17,321 bases of DNA from Thermoanaerobacterales bacterium (GCA_012839145.1 DUNY01000342.1:1-17321), one strand, 5' to 3'; counted from the first letter of the stretch, positions 7,094 to 15,705 are shown. The notes: generated by a model not told the origin, from the letters alone. Translations and numbers: made by a program.

Positions 7094-7603
7094 TTGGACA
7101 AAATACTCATAATAGGTTTGGGGAATGTATTAATGTCCGACGATAGTCTTGGAGTCGTTGCCGTAAAAGAATTAGAGAAGAGGAATAAAGAGTATGGTAT
7201 TAATTTTTTAGATGTAGGCACATCAGTTTTAAATTATATTATTGATATTGGGAGAGCAGAAAACTTAATTGCAATAGATGCTATAACAGCCGGCCATCCT
7301 CCGGGGACAATTTATTACATTGACAATCCCGACATGATAAAGGATATGGAGTTACTTTCTGATAGCCACGGATGCAGCCTCCCGGAGGCTGTGGCCCTTT
7401 CAAGAGAATTAACGGGTTTACCGGCCAAAGTCATCATATACGGTATAGAACCTTATACCTGTGAAGTGGGTTTTTGCATTTCACAGGAGGTTAAGGAATC
7501 CCTTCAAAAACTTATAACGATGGTCCAACGGGAAATACGGTCTCTAATGGCATTAGAGCAGTATCAAACTGGGAGTGACCCTCCTTGCATGAATTGTCCA
7601 TAG
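7094..7603 (+). CDS. Hydrogenase maturation endopeptidase (HyaD/HybD/HycI family)
   Basis: This nickel-dependent protease trims the C-terminal tail of the large subunit after nickel is inserted. The 169-residue protein has the motif GLGNVLMSDD. Its candidate nickel ligands Asp17, Asp62 (IAIDAIT) and His92 (SDSHG) match the E16, D62 and H93 of E. coli HybD. The start is a TTG at 7094-7096, read as MDKILIIGLGN. The 3' end overlaps hypA by 19 bases. The natural substrate is probably the large subunit encoded at 3976-5385, which retains a cleavable tail after His455. The residues after about 160 (DPPCMNCP) are an overlap-encoded extension. Confidence 0.92.
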   Translation: MDKILIIGLGNVLMSDDSLGVVAVKELEKRNKEYGINFLDVGTSVLNYIIDIGRAENLIAIDAITAGHPPGTIYYIDNPDMIKDMELLSDSHGCSLPEAVALSRELTGLPAKVIIYGIEPYTCEVGFCISQEVKESLQKLITMVQREIRSLMALEQYQTGSDPPCMNCP

Positions 7604-7926
7604 CGGCAAATATCTTGGACATTGTTCTTAATGAGATATCATCAGGAAATTATAAAAGAATAACAGGGTTGGACATTATTATCGGCGATCTTTCAGGTGT
7701 CGTCGGCGATAATGTTAAATATTATTTTGAAATGCTAAGTCGGGATACCCCGGCATGGGATGCGACTATGACATTTGAATACAAAAAAAGTAAATTCCGA
7801 TGTAACAGCTGTGAGAAAATCTATGAAAGGGATAGCTTCTCCATATTATGTCCCTATTGTAATAGTGGGGGAACCGTGGTGGAAAGCTATACATCCCTTT
7901 ATATTGAGAGCATAGAGGTGGAATAG
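7585..7926 (+). CDS. hypA: Hydrogenase nickel-insertion protein HypA
   Basis: HypA binds nickel and hands it, with HypB, to the large-subunit precursor. The TTG at 7585 gives the obligatory N-terminus MHE, whose His2 binds nickel. The zinc site is made by Cys73, Cys76, Cys89 and Cys92 (CNSC and CPYC). The length of 113 residues is typical. It overlaps the protease gene by 19 bases and its TAG overlaps the GTG of hypB by one base, which points to translational coupling. Confidence 0.95.
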   Translation: MHELSIAANILDIVLNEISSGNYKRITGLDIIIGDLSGVVGDNVKYYFEMLSRDTPAWDATMTFEYKKSKFRCNSCEKIYERDSFSILCPYCNSGGTVVESYTSLYIESIEVE

Positions 7927-8576
7927 TGGAAATAAAAATCGTGAAAGACGTTCTTGAAGCCAACAATTATATTGCCAAAACGATAAATGAAGACCTTACT
8001 AAAAGAAATATAATGATGATAAATATCATTGGTTCTCCGGGAGCCGGAAAAACTAGTTTTATTTTAAAAACCATTGAACATCTTGAAGTAAAATGTGCGG
8101 TTATCGAGGGTGATATAACTTCTGATATTGATTCCAGAAAAGTTGCCGCATATGGTATTCCCGTGGTTCAAATAAATACCGGTGGGAGCTGTCACTTAAA
8201 TGCCAATATGATTGATGCCGCTCTAAAAGTAATCCCTTTAGAAAATGCAATAATTTTTGTTGAAAATGTTGGGAATTTGGTTTGTCCGGCTTCTTTTGAC
8301 ATCGGAGAGGACTTCAAGGTAGCCTTGAGCAGTGTTACCGAGGGTGATGATAAGCCGTATAAATATCCTGCTATATTTAAAAAAGCCATGGTGACTGTTT
8401 TAAATAAGATAGACTTAGTAAGGTATGTGGATTTTGACAGAGATTACTTCTATAAAGGATTAAAAACCTTAAATCCAAACGGTATTACCTTCGAGGTATC
8501 TTCTGTCCTGGGAGATGGAATAAGGGAGTGGAGTGAGTGGCTGGAGAACCAGTTAATGCAAAAGTACAAAAAATAG
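7926..8576 (+). CDS. hypB: Hydrogenase nickel-incorporation GTPase HypB
   Basis: A SIMIBI-class GTPase that drives nickel delivery together with HypA. It has the P-loop GSPGAGKT (residues 36-43), the metal site Cys89-His90 in TGGSCHLNAN, Cys120 in VGNLVCPASFD, and the guanine motif NKID (160-163). It lacks the N-terminal His-rich stretch and the CxxGC metal site found in some enterobacterial forms, so it is the compact 216-residue type. It starts with GTG overlapping the hypA stop. Its last 40 bases overlap the start of hypF. Confidence 0.95.
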   Translation: MEIKIVKDVLEANNYIAKTINEDLTKRNIMMINIIGSPGAGKTSFILKTIEHLEVKCAVIEGDITSDIDSRKVAAYGIPVVQINTGGSCHLNANMIDAALKVIPLENAIIFVENVGNLVCPASFDIGEDFKVALSSVTEGDDKPYKYPAIFKKAMVTVLNKIDLVRYVDFDRDYFYKGLKTLNPNGITFEVSSVLGDGIREWSEWLENQLMQKYKK

Positions 8577-10309
8577 ACAATGTTGATGGGAGATTAACGG
8601 TTAATTTTAAAAGCCGTGATACTATACTACATAAAAATGAGGCCGTTGAAAAAGCAGTAGAAATGTTAAACGATGGGAAAATTATTGCCATTAAAAGCAT
8701 GGGCGGCTATCATTTGGCAGTGGATGCCCGAAGGGAAGATGCTGTGTCAAGACTCAGGGAGAAAAAGCATAGATATGGAAAACCACTGGCTGTGATGATG
8801 CAAAATGTGGATGAAGTGGAAAAATACTGTTTAGTGAACGATTTCGAAAAAGACATTCTGGAAAGTCATCGTGCACCAATAGTCCTTTTAAAGAAGAAGG
8901 CCGGTGGCGATCCATTAGCTTTCAGCCTGACAACGGGTCTGAATACGGTGGGAGTAATGTTGCCATATACACCTATACATCACATATTAATGAACAAAGT
9001 CGATTTTCCTTTGGTCATGACCAGTGGTAACATAAGTGATGAGCCCATATGCAGGGATGAACGTGAAGCTCAATCCCGATTAAAGAATGTGGCTGATGGA
9101 TTTTTACATCACAACCGACCTATTGTAAACCGTATTGATGATTCTGTGTGTTTTTATACAGCTGGTGGGATGAGAATAGTAAGAAGAGCCCGGGGATTTG
9201 CACAGGAACCTATAATAGTCGAAAGGGGTACAACACATATTCTTGCCTGTGGAGCCTTTTACAAAAACACTTTCTGTCTGATGGAAGGTCAGCACGCTTT
9301 TGTCAGCCACCACATCGGTGATTTGGACAATTTGTTGACTTTTAGGTACTACAAGGAGGAAATAAAAAAACATAAAAAGCTTTTCAAAGTAAACCCCAAT
9401 TACGTGGTAAAGGATCTTCATCCCTTATACCCTTCAAGTCTGTACGCCGATGAGCAGGGTGTGCCAATTCTAGCCGTGCAGCATCATCATGCTCACACAG
9501 CTTCGGTTATGGCAGAGTACGATTTAGAGGAGACAGTTATAGGTATTGTTTATGACGGTACCGGATTAGGTAGTGATGGAAATGTGTGGGGGGCGGAATT
9601 TCTTCTTGCTGACTTAAAGGAATTTCAAAGGGTGGGGCATCTAAACTATGTCCCTCTTCCCGGTGGTGACAAAGCTGTTAAAAACCTCTTTCGGACAGCT
9701 CTGGGATTCATTTATCCGAATATGGAATGTTTTTCGGAATATACAGCTCGTTTAGACAGACTTCAAGTTGAAATCGTATTAAAACAAATAGAGAGGGAGA
9801 TTAATACACCTCTGGCTTCAAGTATGGGGCGACTTTTTGATGCCGTAGCTTCACTGATTAATCTGAGGGATTCAGTGGATTATGAAGGGCAAGCCGCTAT
9901 GGAGCTTGAGTCAATCATCTGTTTCTCGAAAGATTATTACAATTATGATATAAAAGAACAACCATCCGGTTTTTGTATTAAAGTCCATAAGCTTTTAACA
10001 GAATTGTATTATGACTACATTACCGGTGTTAATAAAGGCATTATTTCAGCCAAATTTCATAATACAGTCATAAAATTTACGGTGGACATGGCAAAGAAAA
10101 TAAGGGATGTTTATGGTGTGAATAAAACCGTGCTTTCGGGAGGGTGTTTTCAGAACCGATACCTCCTTGAAAGTATAAATGAAAAACTTCGAAGAGAAGG
10201 CTTTGAGACCTACATACCGAGCAAAATACCTGTAAATGACGGTGGTATTTCTCTGGGTCAGGCTGCAGTAGCAGCGGCATACTTTTCGGAAAAGGAAGGA
10301 AGAGGGTGA
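8537..10309 (+). CDS. hypF: HypF lacking acylphosphatase and zinc-finger domains
   Basis: HypF makes the carbamoyl group that becomes the CN ligands of the Ni-Fe site. This protein has 590 residues against about 750 in full-length forms. It opens almost directly with the YrdC-like domain: MGGYHL (55-60), KKHRYGKPLAVM (77-88), TSGNISDEP (162-170). This is followed by the Kae1-like carbamoyltransferase domain: QHHHAH (315-320), YDGTGLG (339-345), SMGRLFDA, and LSGGCFQN near the end. The N-terminal acylphosphatase domain (GxVQGVGFRP-type loop) and the paired CxxC zinc fingers are absent, and neither is encoded upstream, where hypB is intact. The GTG at 8537 overlaps hypB by 40 bases; a GGGAGTGGAG stretch serves as ribosome site. 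It may need an acylphosphatase from elsewhere, or a second HypF. I recall that a short HypF1 has been reported in Ralstonia eutropha. Confidence 0.92.
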   Translation: MAGEPVNAKVQKIDNVDGRLTVNFKSRDTILHKNEAVEKAVEMLNDGKIIAIKSMGGYHLAVDARREDAVSRLREKKHRYGKPLAVMMQNVDEVEKYCLVNDFEKDILESHRAPIVLLKKKAGGDPLAFSLTTGLNTVGVMLPYTPIHHILMNKVDFPLVMTSGNISDEPICRDEREAQSRLKNVADGFLHHNRPIVNRIDDSVCFYTAGGMRIVRRARGFAQEPIIVERGTTHILACGAFYKNTFCLMEGQHAFVSHHIGDLDNLLTFRYYKEEIKKHKKLFKVNPNYVVKDLHPLYPSSLYADEQGVPILAVQHHHAHTASVMAEYDLEETVIGIVYDGTGLGSDGNVWGAEFLLADLKEFQRVGHLNYVPLPGGDKAVKNLFRTALGFIYPNMECFSEYTARLDRLQVEIVLKQIEREINTPLASSMGRLFDAVASLINLRDSVDYEGQAAMELESIICFSKDYYNYDIKEQPSGFCIKVHKLLTELYYDYITGVNKGIISAKFHNTVIKFTVDMAKKIRDVYGVNKTVLSGGCFQNRYLLESINEKLRREGFETYIPSKIPVNDGGISLGQAAVAAAYFSEKEGRG

Positions 10310-10315
10310 AATCAA

Positions 10316-10528
10316 TTGTGCCTGGCTGTTCCCATGAAAGTCAAAAATATCAGATGGCCTATAGCAGAGGTTTCAGCCCAGGGTCTTATAAAAGATGTTG
10401 ATATACAGCTTGTACCAAAGGTTGATATAGGTGATTATGTCCTTGTTCACGCAGGGTTCGCCATACAAATTATGGATAAAGATCTGGCAAGGGAGAGTCT
10501 GGAAATATGGGAAGCCTTAGAATTCTAA
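10316..10528 (+). CDS. hypC: Hydrogenase assembly chaperone HypC
   Basis: HypC carries the Fe(CN)2CO group with HypD and escorts the large-subunit precursor. The TTG at 10316 yields the required N-terminus MCLAVP, with Cys2 as iron ligand, and the conserved His (His45 in VLVHAGFA) is present. At 70 residues it is at the short end of the family. It begins 6 bases after the hypF stop and overlaps hypD by 22 bases. Confidence 0.95.
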   Translation: MCLAVPMKVKNIRWPIAEVSAQGLIKDVDIQLVPKVDIGDYVLVHAGFAIQIMDKDLARESLEIWEALEF

Positions 10529-11544
10529 CTAAAGAAAAAGAAATTAAGATAATGGAAGTATGTGGAACTCATTCAGAAGTAATTTCAAAGTTTGCCATAA
10601 GACAACTTTATAAAGAAAGAGTAAAGCTCATATCAGGACCTGGTTGCCCGGTTTGTGTCATACCTCCTGAAGATATTGACCTAGTTGTTGAATATGCTAA
10701 AAACGGCTTTAGAGTTATAACCTTCGGGGATTTGGTAAGAGTTCCGGGAACTACATCCAGCCTGCTCATTGAGAGAGCACGCGGAAAAAGTGTTGAATCA
10801 GTATATTCGCCCTTGGATGCCCTTGTGGCAGCAAAAGAAAGTCCTTCAAAACAAGTGGTTTTTATTGCAGTGGGCTTTGAAACTACGGCACCTTTGGTTG
10901 CTCTGACAATTATGAAAGCCAAGCAGGATGGTATAAAAAACTTTAGTGTAATATGTTTGCTTAGGACAATGCCTAATATCTTAAGAAGTCTCTTTAAAAA
11001 CAACGTTCTGATTAATGGATTGCTGCTGCCTGGGCATGTTTGCACTATTACGGGCTCAAAGCCTTTCGAGTTTATTGCAGATGAATTGGGAATAACCGGA
11101 GTCATTTCCGGTTTTAACCTTGAAGATGTGGTGCAAAGTATCGAAACATTAATTAAGAGTATACATAAGCCCTCGATACATATCCAATATAAAAGGGCTG
11201 TTACCATTGACGGAAATGGGGTTGCCCAAAAAGTCATACAAAAAGTTTTTGAACCCTGTGACGTTTCCTGGAGGGGTTTTGATCTTGTTAAAGATTCCGG
11301 ACTTGCTATAAAACAAGAATGGAGTTTTTTTGATGCCCTAAAGCGGTGGGGTATAGAGATTAAATGTAAACAAAATGAAGAAATCCTTGAGAATATTTGC
11401 TGTTGCGGGGACATAATGCAGGGGCTTTTTACACCTATAGAATGCCCGTTATTTAAAATATCCTGTAAACCTGAAAGCCCAAAAGGGCCCTGTATGGTTT
11501 CTGCCGAAGGGTCCTGTGCCATCTACTATAAATACGGAGGGTAA
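10507..11544 (+). CDS. hypD: Hydrogenase Fe(CN)2CO assembly protein HypD
   Basis: HypD is the Fe-S scaffold on which the cyanide and CO groups are added to iron. Conserved motifs are all visible: CGTH (Cys19), GPGCPVC (Cys47 and Cys50), GFETTAP, PGHV, and the C-terminal 4Fe-4S region CCCGDIMQG...CPLF...C...GPCMVSAEG. The 345-residue length is slightly short because the N-terminal lead before CGTH is only 18 residues. The ATG at 10507 has GGGAGAG upstream inside hypC. It is followed after 4 bases by hypE. Confidence 0.95.
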   Translation: MGSLRILTKEKEIKIMEVCGTHSEVISKFAIRQLYKERVKLISGPGCPVCVIPPEDIDLVVEYAKNGFRVITFGDLVRVPGTTSSLLIERARGKSVESVYSPLDALVAAKESPSKQVVFIAVGFETTAPLVALTIMKAKQDGIKNFSVICLLRTMPNILRSLFKNNVLINGLLLPGHVCTITGSKPFEFIADELGITGVISGFNLEDVVQSIETLIKSIHKPSIHIQYKRAVTIDGNGVAQKVIQKVFEPCDVSWRGFDLVKDSGLAIKQEWSFFDALKRWGIEIKCKQNEEILENICCCGDIMQGLFTPIECPLFKISCKPESPKGPCMVSAEGSCAIYYKYGG

Positions 11545-11548
11545 AACT

Positions 11549-12547
11549 ATGAGCGTAGTTCAGATAGCCCATGGTGGAGGGGGAAAACTCACGGAAGATT
11601 TGATAAAAGAAGTTTTCGTAAAAACTTTTGATAATGAGATTATCAATGGAATGGAAGATTCCGCCGTAATAAATTTGGAATCTGTGAACCTTGCTTTCAC
11701 TACCGATAGCTACACTGTAAAACCCCTTTTTTTTCCAGGGGGTGACATCGGAAAGCTTGCGGTGTACGGGACTGTTAACGATCTTCTAATGAGAGGTGCA
11801 AGGCCATTATTCTTAAGTGCCTCTTTTATTATTGAGGAAGGTTTTGAAATAGAGGGGCTAAAAGCTGTAGCCACTTCAATGGCCGGTGCCTGTCAAGAGG
11901 CGAGAGTCAGTATTGTCACAGGGGATACTAAGGTGGTGGCAAAAGGCGAAGCCGATCAACTTTTTATAAATACTTCAGGGGTTGGATTGGTTCCCCCGGG
12001 TGTAGATGTGTCTATAAAAAAGGCCCGTCCGGGTGATAGTATAATTATTTCAGGCACTATAGGGGACCATGGGATGGCTATTTTATCAAGTCGAGAGAAT
12101 TTCACCTTTGACCCGCCGGTGGAGAGCGACTGTGCACCTCTTATGGAGATGGCAAATACCATTCTGGAGTATAGGGATTTCATAAGAGTAATGAGAGATC
12201 CAACTCGTGGTGGAGCTGCTGAGGTATTCTACAATATATCTGAAGCCGGTGGGGTAGGAATAGAAATCTATGAAGATCAGCTGCCGGTAAAGCCTCAGGT
12301 CATCTCAGCGTGTAATATGCTGGGTTTGGATTTTTATCAACTGGCCAATGAAGGCAAGCTTATTACCGTTGTAGAAAGCAGTGTTTCAAAAAAGGTCCTT
12401 GAATCAATAAAGGGATGCAAATATGGGCGTAATGCGGCCATAATAGGCACCGTCAATGATTCTGGATTGGTCACGGTCAAAACACGGCTTGGGACCTCAA
12501 GAATATTAAGCCGGCCCATAGGAGAACTAATACCCCGTATCTGTTAA
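11549..12547 (+). CDS. hypE: Hydrogenase maturation protein HypE (carbamoyl dehydratase)
   Basis: HypE accepts the carbamoyl group from HypF on its C-terminal cysteine and dehydrates it with ATP to a thiocyanate, which is passed to HypC-HypD. The 332-residue protein starts with MSVVQIAHGGGGK, has the PurM/ThiL-like motifs TDSYTVKPLFFPGGD and GDTKVV, and ends in PRIC, with the essential terminal Cys. I use the ATG at 11549 because GGAGGG lies 7 bases upstream; an in-frame upstream start at 11516 lies inside hypD. It is the last hyp gene and is followed by a probable terminator. Confidence 0.95.
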   Translation: MSVVQIAHGGGGKLTEDLIKEVFVKTFDNEIINGMEDSAVINLESVNLAFTTDSYTVKPLFFPGGDIGKLAVYGTVNDLLMRGARPLFLSASFIIEEGFEIEGLKAVATSMAGACQEARVSIVTGDTKVVAKGEADQLFINTSGVGLVPPGVDVSIKKARPGDSIIISGTIGDHGMAILSSRENFTFDPPVESDCAPLMEMANTILEYRDFIRVMRDPTRGGAAEVFYNISEAGGVGIEIYEDQLPVKPQVISACNMLGLDFYQLANEGKLITVVESSVSKKVLESIKGCKYGRNAAIIGTVNDSGLVTVKTRLGTSRILSRPIGELIPRIC

Positions 12548-12549
12548 TC

Positions 12550-12580
12550 CGCCCACTCTTATGAATTTCGGGCGCTTTTT
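12550..12580 (+). terminator. Probable terminator after hypE
   Basis: CGCCC (12550-12554) pairs with GGGCG (12570-12574) and is followed by CTTTTTATTT. The stem is only 5 bp with a 15-base loop, so it may allow read-through into the ferritin-like gene at 12673. Confidence 0.4.
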
Positions 12581-12672
12581 ATTTGCTGCTAACCATCCGA
12601 ATGCCCTTTTCGTATATCACTATAAGTAACGGTTACAATAATGTTAGATTACGGAAGGGTGTGATAAGCCTA

Positions 12673-13122
12673 GTGGATGACAGAAAACTAATTGGTGAGC
12701 TAAATAAAATATTGACCCTGGAACATGGGCATTTGGGGATGTATGAAAATTATCCGGACTATAAAGATAAAGATATAAGAAGGACATTCAGAAGGTTTAT
12801 GGAAATTGAGATCGAACATATAAATAAATTGAAAAATACAATTCGGAATTTGGGTGGGAAACCTTTTGCTATCGTTGAAGGTGGTAATATTATAGGAAGG
12901 ATGCTGGGGATAACTATTCAAGTTTCCGATATTAAGAACACTTTAGGGTCATACAGTTTAATTGAGAAAAAGTCTTTTGAAGGCTATTCAAAATTTGTAT
13001 TAGATCTTGAGGAAGATGCGGAAAAACGGAACCAATTTATAGCTGAAATTGCTGTCTCAAATATGCTGGAAGCGGATTTAATGCATCTGTGGCTGAAGGA
13101 TAAACTCAAAACGATGCGATAA
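12673..13122 (+). CDS. Second ferritin-like domain protein
   Basis: About 149 residues of helical, charged sequence with ferritin-like spacing: Glu17 in LTLEHGH, Glu46-x-x-His49 in EIEHI, Glu98 in the third helix, and Glu133/Asp135-x-x-His138 in the fourth. The last motif reads DLMH where ExxH would be usual, so the second metal site is less canonical. It is only distantly similar to the ferritin-like protein at 6611. The start is uncertain. I prefer GTG 12673 because AAGGGTGTGAT upstream resembles an extended ribosome site; GTG 12661 and ATG 12601 are in frame but have poorer context. It follows hypE with a weak terminator between, so it may be partly co-transcribed with the hyp genes. Confidence 0.72.
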   Translation: MDDRKLIGELNKILTLEHGHLGMYENYPDYKDKDIRRTFRRFMEIEIEHINKLKNTIRNLGGKPFAIVEGGNIIGRMLGITIQVSDIKNTLGSYSLIEKKSFEGYSKFVLDLEEDAEKRNQFIAEIAVSNMLEADLMHLWLKDKLKTMR

Positions 13123-13137
13123 CCTACATAGCTACTA

Positions 13138-13166
13138 TTGACAAACTCACGAAGTAGGAATAAAAT
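13138..13166 (+). promoter_or_regulatory. Sigma-A promoter of copA
   Basis: TTGACA (13138-13143), exactly 17 bases, then TAAAAT (13161-13166). This is the best promoter in the window. A copper-type palindrome lies just downstream at 13176-13192, over or just after the expected start of transcription. Confidence 0.8.
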
Positions 13167-13175
13167 AGACATACG

Positions 13176-13192
13176 ATACCCCACCGGGGTAT
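13176..13192. promoter_or_regulatory. CsoR-type copper operator
   Basis: ATACCCCACCGGGGTAT is a perfect 7-bp inverted repeat around a 3-base centre. It matches the TACCC...GGGGTA form known for CsoR operators in front of Firmicute copZA genes. Its position, 10-26 bases past the -10 box of copA, suits repression relieved by Cu(I). No csoR gene is in the window. Confidence 0.8.
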
Positions 13193-13217
13193 ATGAGCGA
13201 TAAAGGAGGTTATAACA

Positions 13218-15632
13218 ATGGCAGAAAATATTGAAAAAGCCAGTGTTAAAATAAAAGGGATGACCTGCGCTTCCTGTGCTGCACGAATTCAAAAGGCTGT
13301 AGAAAAGATGCCTGGGGTCAAAGAGGCCAATGTAAACTTTGCTACGGAAAAGCTCAATGTTACTTATGATACTAAACAGGCAGCGGTAGACGGTTTTATA
13401 AAAAAGGTAAGAGATGTGGGTTACGATGTGGTGATGGAAAAAGCAGAACTCGGTTTGAAAAAGATAACTTGTGCTGCCTGCGCTGCCAGGATAGAAAAAG
13501 CACTTTCCAAAGCTCCGGGTGTGTACAAAGCAACAGTAAACTTTGCTACAGAAACTGCAGCGGTAGAATATAACAGCAGTGAAACTAGTGTGGAAAATCT
13601 TATTAAAGTTGTAAGTGATGCCGGTTATGAGGCCTTTGAAAAGACTGACGTAAGTGTTGATCGGGAAAAGGAAGAGCGAGAAAGAGAAATAAAAAATCTT
13701 GGCAGGCTTGTAATCATTTCAGCTGTACTTTCAACTCCACTGATACTTTCCATGATATTAAACATGATGGGAAAGCCCGGTGGAATACTCTACAACCCTT
13801 GGTTTCAAGTAATTGTATCGGCTCCGGTGCAGTTTATAATAGGACTCAGATATTATAAAGGTGCATATTATGCATTAAAGGGTGGTGGCGCCAATATGGA
13901 TGTTTTAGTCGCCATGGGAACTTCCTCCGCTTTTTTCTATAGTTTATACAATGTTTTTACAGTTCCGGCAGAAATGATACATCATTATTTATACTTCGAA
14001 GCTTCGGCAGTAATTATAACTTTAATCTCTTTCGGAAAATACCTGGAAGCTGTTGCTAAAGGTAGAACTTCGGAAGCAATAAAAAAACTTATGGGTCTTG
14101 CACCTAAGACAGCCAGGGTAATCCGTAACGGAGAAGAAAGAGATATTCTCATTGATGAAGTAGAAGTTGGAGATATAGTTGTAGTGCGTCCGGGAGAAAA
14201 AATACCTGTAGACGGAAGAATTACCGAAGGATATTCTTCAGTGGATGAGTCCATGTTAACCGGTGAGAGTATCCCTGTGGAGAAAAAAGTCGGTGATGAG
14301 GTGGTTGGGGCTACCATCAACAAAACCGGGACCTTTAAATTTGAGGCTAACAAAGTGGGAAAAGATACGGTGCTTTCCCAGATAATTAAGATGGTAGAAG
14401 AAGCCCAGGGCTCCAAGGCTCCTATCCAAAAACTGGCAGATCAGATATCCGGAGTTTTTGTTCCTGCTGTAATAATTATTGCGGCTATCACCTTTGCCGC
14501 ATGGTACTTTATCTTCGGTAATTTTACCGCAGGTTTAATAAACGCTGTATCAGTTTTAGTCATAGCATGTCCTTGCGCTTTGGGTTTGGCTACCCCTACA
14601 TCGGTTATGGTAGGTACCGGCAAAGGTGCGGAAAACGGTGTTTTGATAAAGGGTGGAGAGCACTTGGAAAGAGCTCATAAAATTAATGCAATTGTTCTTG
14701 ATAAAACCGGCACCATAACTAAAGGTGAACCGGAAGTGACAGATATAATTTCTCAGGGAGATTTGATTCCGGAGGAAATCTTAACATATGCAGCCATAGC
14801 TGAGAAAAATTCCGAGCATCCATTAGGTGAAGCCATTGTAAACAAGGCTAGGAAAAGAGAAATGGATCTTTTTGATCCGGAGGAATTTGAAGCAATTCCA
14901 GGCCATGGCATCTATGCAAAAATACAAGGGAGAGATGTTTATCTCGGCAATCGACGGTTAATGAAGTCTAAAAACCTTCAGTTAGAAGGTATCGAAGAAG
15001 TTTTGGAAAAACTTGAGGATGAAGGGAAAACAGCCATGATAATGGCTATGGATGATAATATCCAGGGTGTTTTGGCTGTAGCCGATACCGTAAAAGAACA
15101 TTCAAAGAAAGCCATAGGCGAATTAAAACGGATGGGTATTGAAGTTTGGATGATGACCGGAGATAACCAGCGCACAGCCAAAGCCATTGCCAATCAGGTA
15201 GGTATAGAACATGTGTTGGCGGAAGTGTTACCCGAACACAAAGCTGAAGAGGTAAACAAACTTAAAGACCAAGGTAAAATAACTGCCATGGTGGGGGACG
15301 GTATAAACGATGCCCCGGCTCTAGCCGCTGCCGATGTGGGTATTGCTATTGGCACAGGAACTGACGTAGCTATGGAAGCCGCTGATATAACCCTTATGAG
15401 CGGTGATTTAAGAGGAATAGTAACGGCAATTAAACTGAGCAGAGCCACCATGAGAAACATAAAGCAAAACCTTTTCTGGGCCTTTATTTACAACGCCTTG
15501 GGTATTCCCTTCGCAGCCTTAGGATATTTGAGCCCTGCCATCGCAGGCGGAGCCATGGCCTTTAGCTCCGTTTCAGTGGTGACTAATGCTTTAAGACTAA
15601 GAAAATTCAAACCGGAAACTGCCAAACATTAA
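13218..15632 (+). CDS. copA: Copper-exporting P1B-type ATPase CopA
   Basis: An 804-residue membrane ATPase that exports Cu(I) from the cytoplasm. Two N-terminal heavy-metal-binding domains are present, with GMTCASCA (domain 1) and ITCAACA (domain 2). Several membrane helices follow. The core motifs are TGES (about 348), the membrane CPC in ACPCALG (about 451), the phosphorylation motif DKTGT (about 495), SEHPLG (about 532) and GDGIND (about 694). This set fits the Cu(I) subgroup, and the CsoR-like operator upstream supports copper control. The ATG at 13218 follows AAAGGAGG. No CopZ chaperone gene lies nearby, so it is a single-gene unit. Confidence 0.96.
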   Translation: MAENIEKASVKIKGMTCASCAARIQKAVEKMPGVKEANVNFATEKLNVTYDTKQAAVDGFIKKVRDVGYDVVMEKAELGLKKITCAACAARIEKALSKAPGVYKATVNFATETAAVEYNSSETSVENLIKVVSDAGYEAFEKTDVSVDREKEEREREIKNLGRLVIISAVLSTPLILSMILNMMGKPGGILYNPWFQVIVSAPVQFIIGLRYYKGAYYALKGGGANMDVLVAMGTSSAFFYSLYNVFTVPAEMIHHYLYFEASAVIITLISFGKYLEAVAKGRTSEAIKKLMGLAPKTARVIRNGEERDILIDEVEVGDIVVVRPGEKIPVDGRITEGYSSVDESMLTGESIPVEKKVGDEVVGATINKTGTFKFEANKVGKDTVLSQIIKMVEEAQGSKAPIQKLADQISGVFVPAVIIIAAITFAAWYFIFGNFTAGLINAVSVLVIACPCALGLATPTSVMVGTGKGAENGVLIKGGEHLERAHKINAIVLDKTGTITKGEPEVTDIISQGDLIPEEILTYAAIAEKNSEHPLGEAIVNKARKREMDLFDPEEFEAIPGHGIYAKIQGRDVYLGNRRLMKSKNLQLEGIEEVLEKLEDEGKTAMIMAMDDNIQGVLAVADTVKEHSKKAIGELKRMGIEVWMMTGDNQRTAKAIANQVGIEHVLAEVLPEHKAEEVNKLKDQGKITAMVGDGINDAPALAAADVGIAIGTGTDVAMEAADITLMSGDLRGIVTAIKLSRATMRNIKQNLFWAFIYNALGIPFAALGYLSPAIAGGAMAFSSVSVVTNALRLRKFKPETAKH

Positions 15633-15669
15633 AGAATAGAAAGAACTGGTATCCATGAAGCGCTATTGT

Positions 15670-15705
15670 GGTGACAGGGGTGACAGGGGACGGTTCTGTG
15701 ACACC
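15670..15705. repeat. REP-like GGGGACGGTTC element
   Basis: GGTGACAGGGG and TGACAGGGGACGGTTC form a short tandem duplication, closed by TGTGACACC, which is roughly complementary to the start. From memory, similar GTGACAGGGGACGGTTCTGT units are scattered through many clostridial genomes, often near Y1-type transposases. None is present here. The ten bases AGAACCGTCC at 17225-17234 are the same core in reverse orientation. Confidence 0.6.

Noticed and set aside
10608..11522. Long 304-codon frame on the minus strand
   Set aside because: It is entirely opposite hypD, whose motifs are complete; the antisense protein has no recognisable domain.
13985..14416. Minus-strand frame of 143 codons
   Set aside because: It lies inside copA on the opposite strand and has a low-complexity Ser/Thr-rich product typical of antisense frames.
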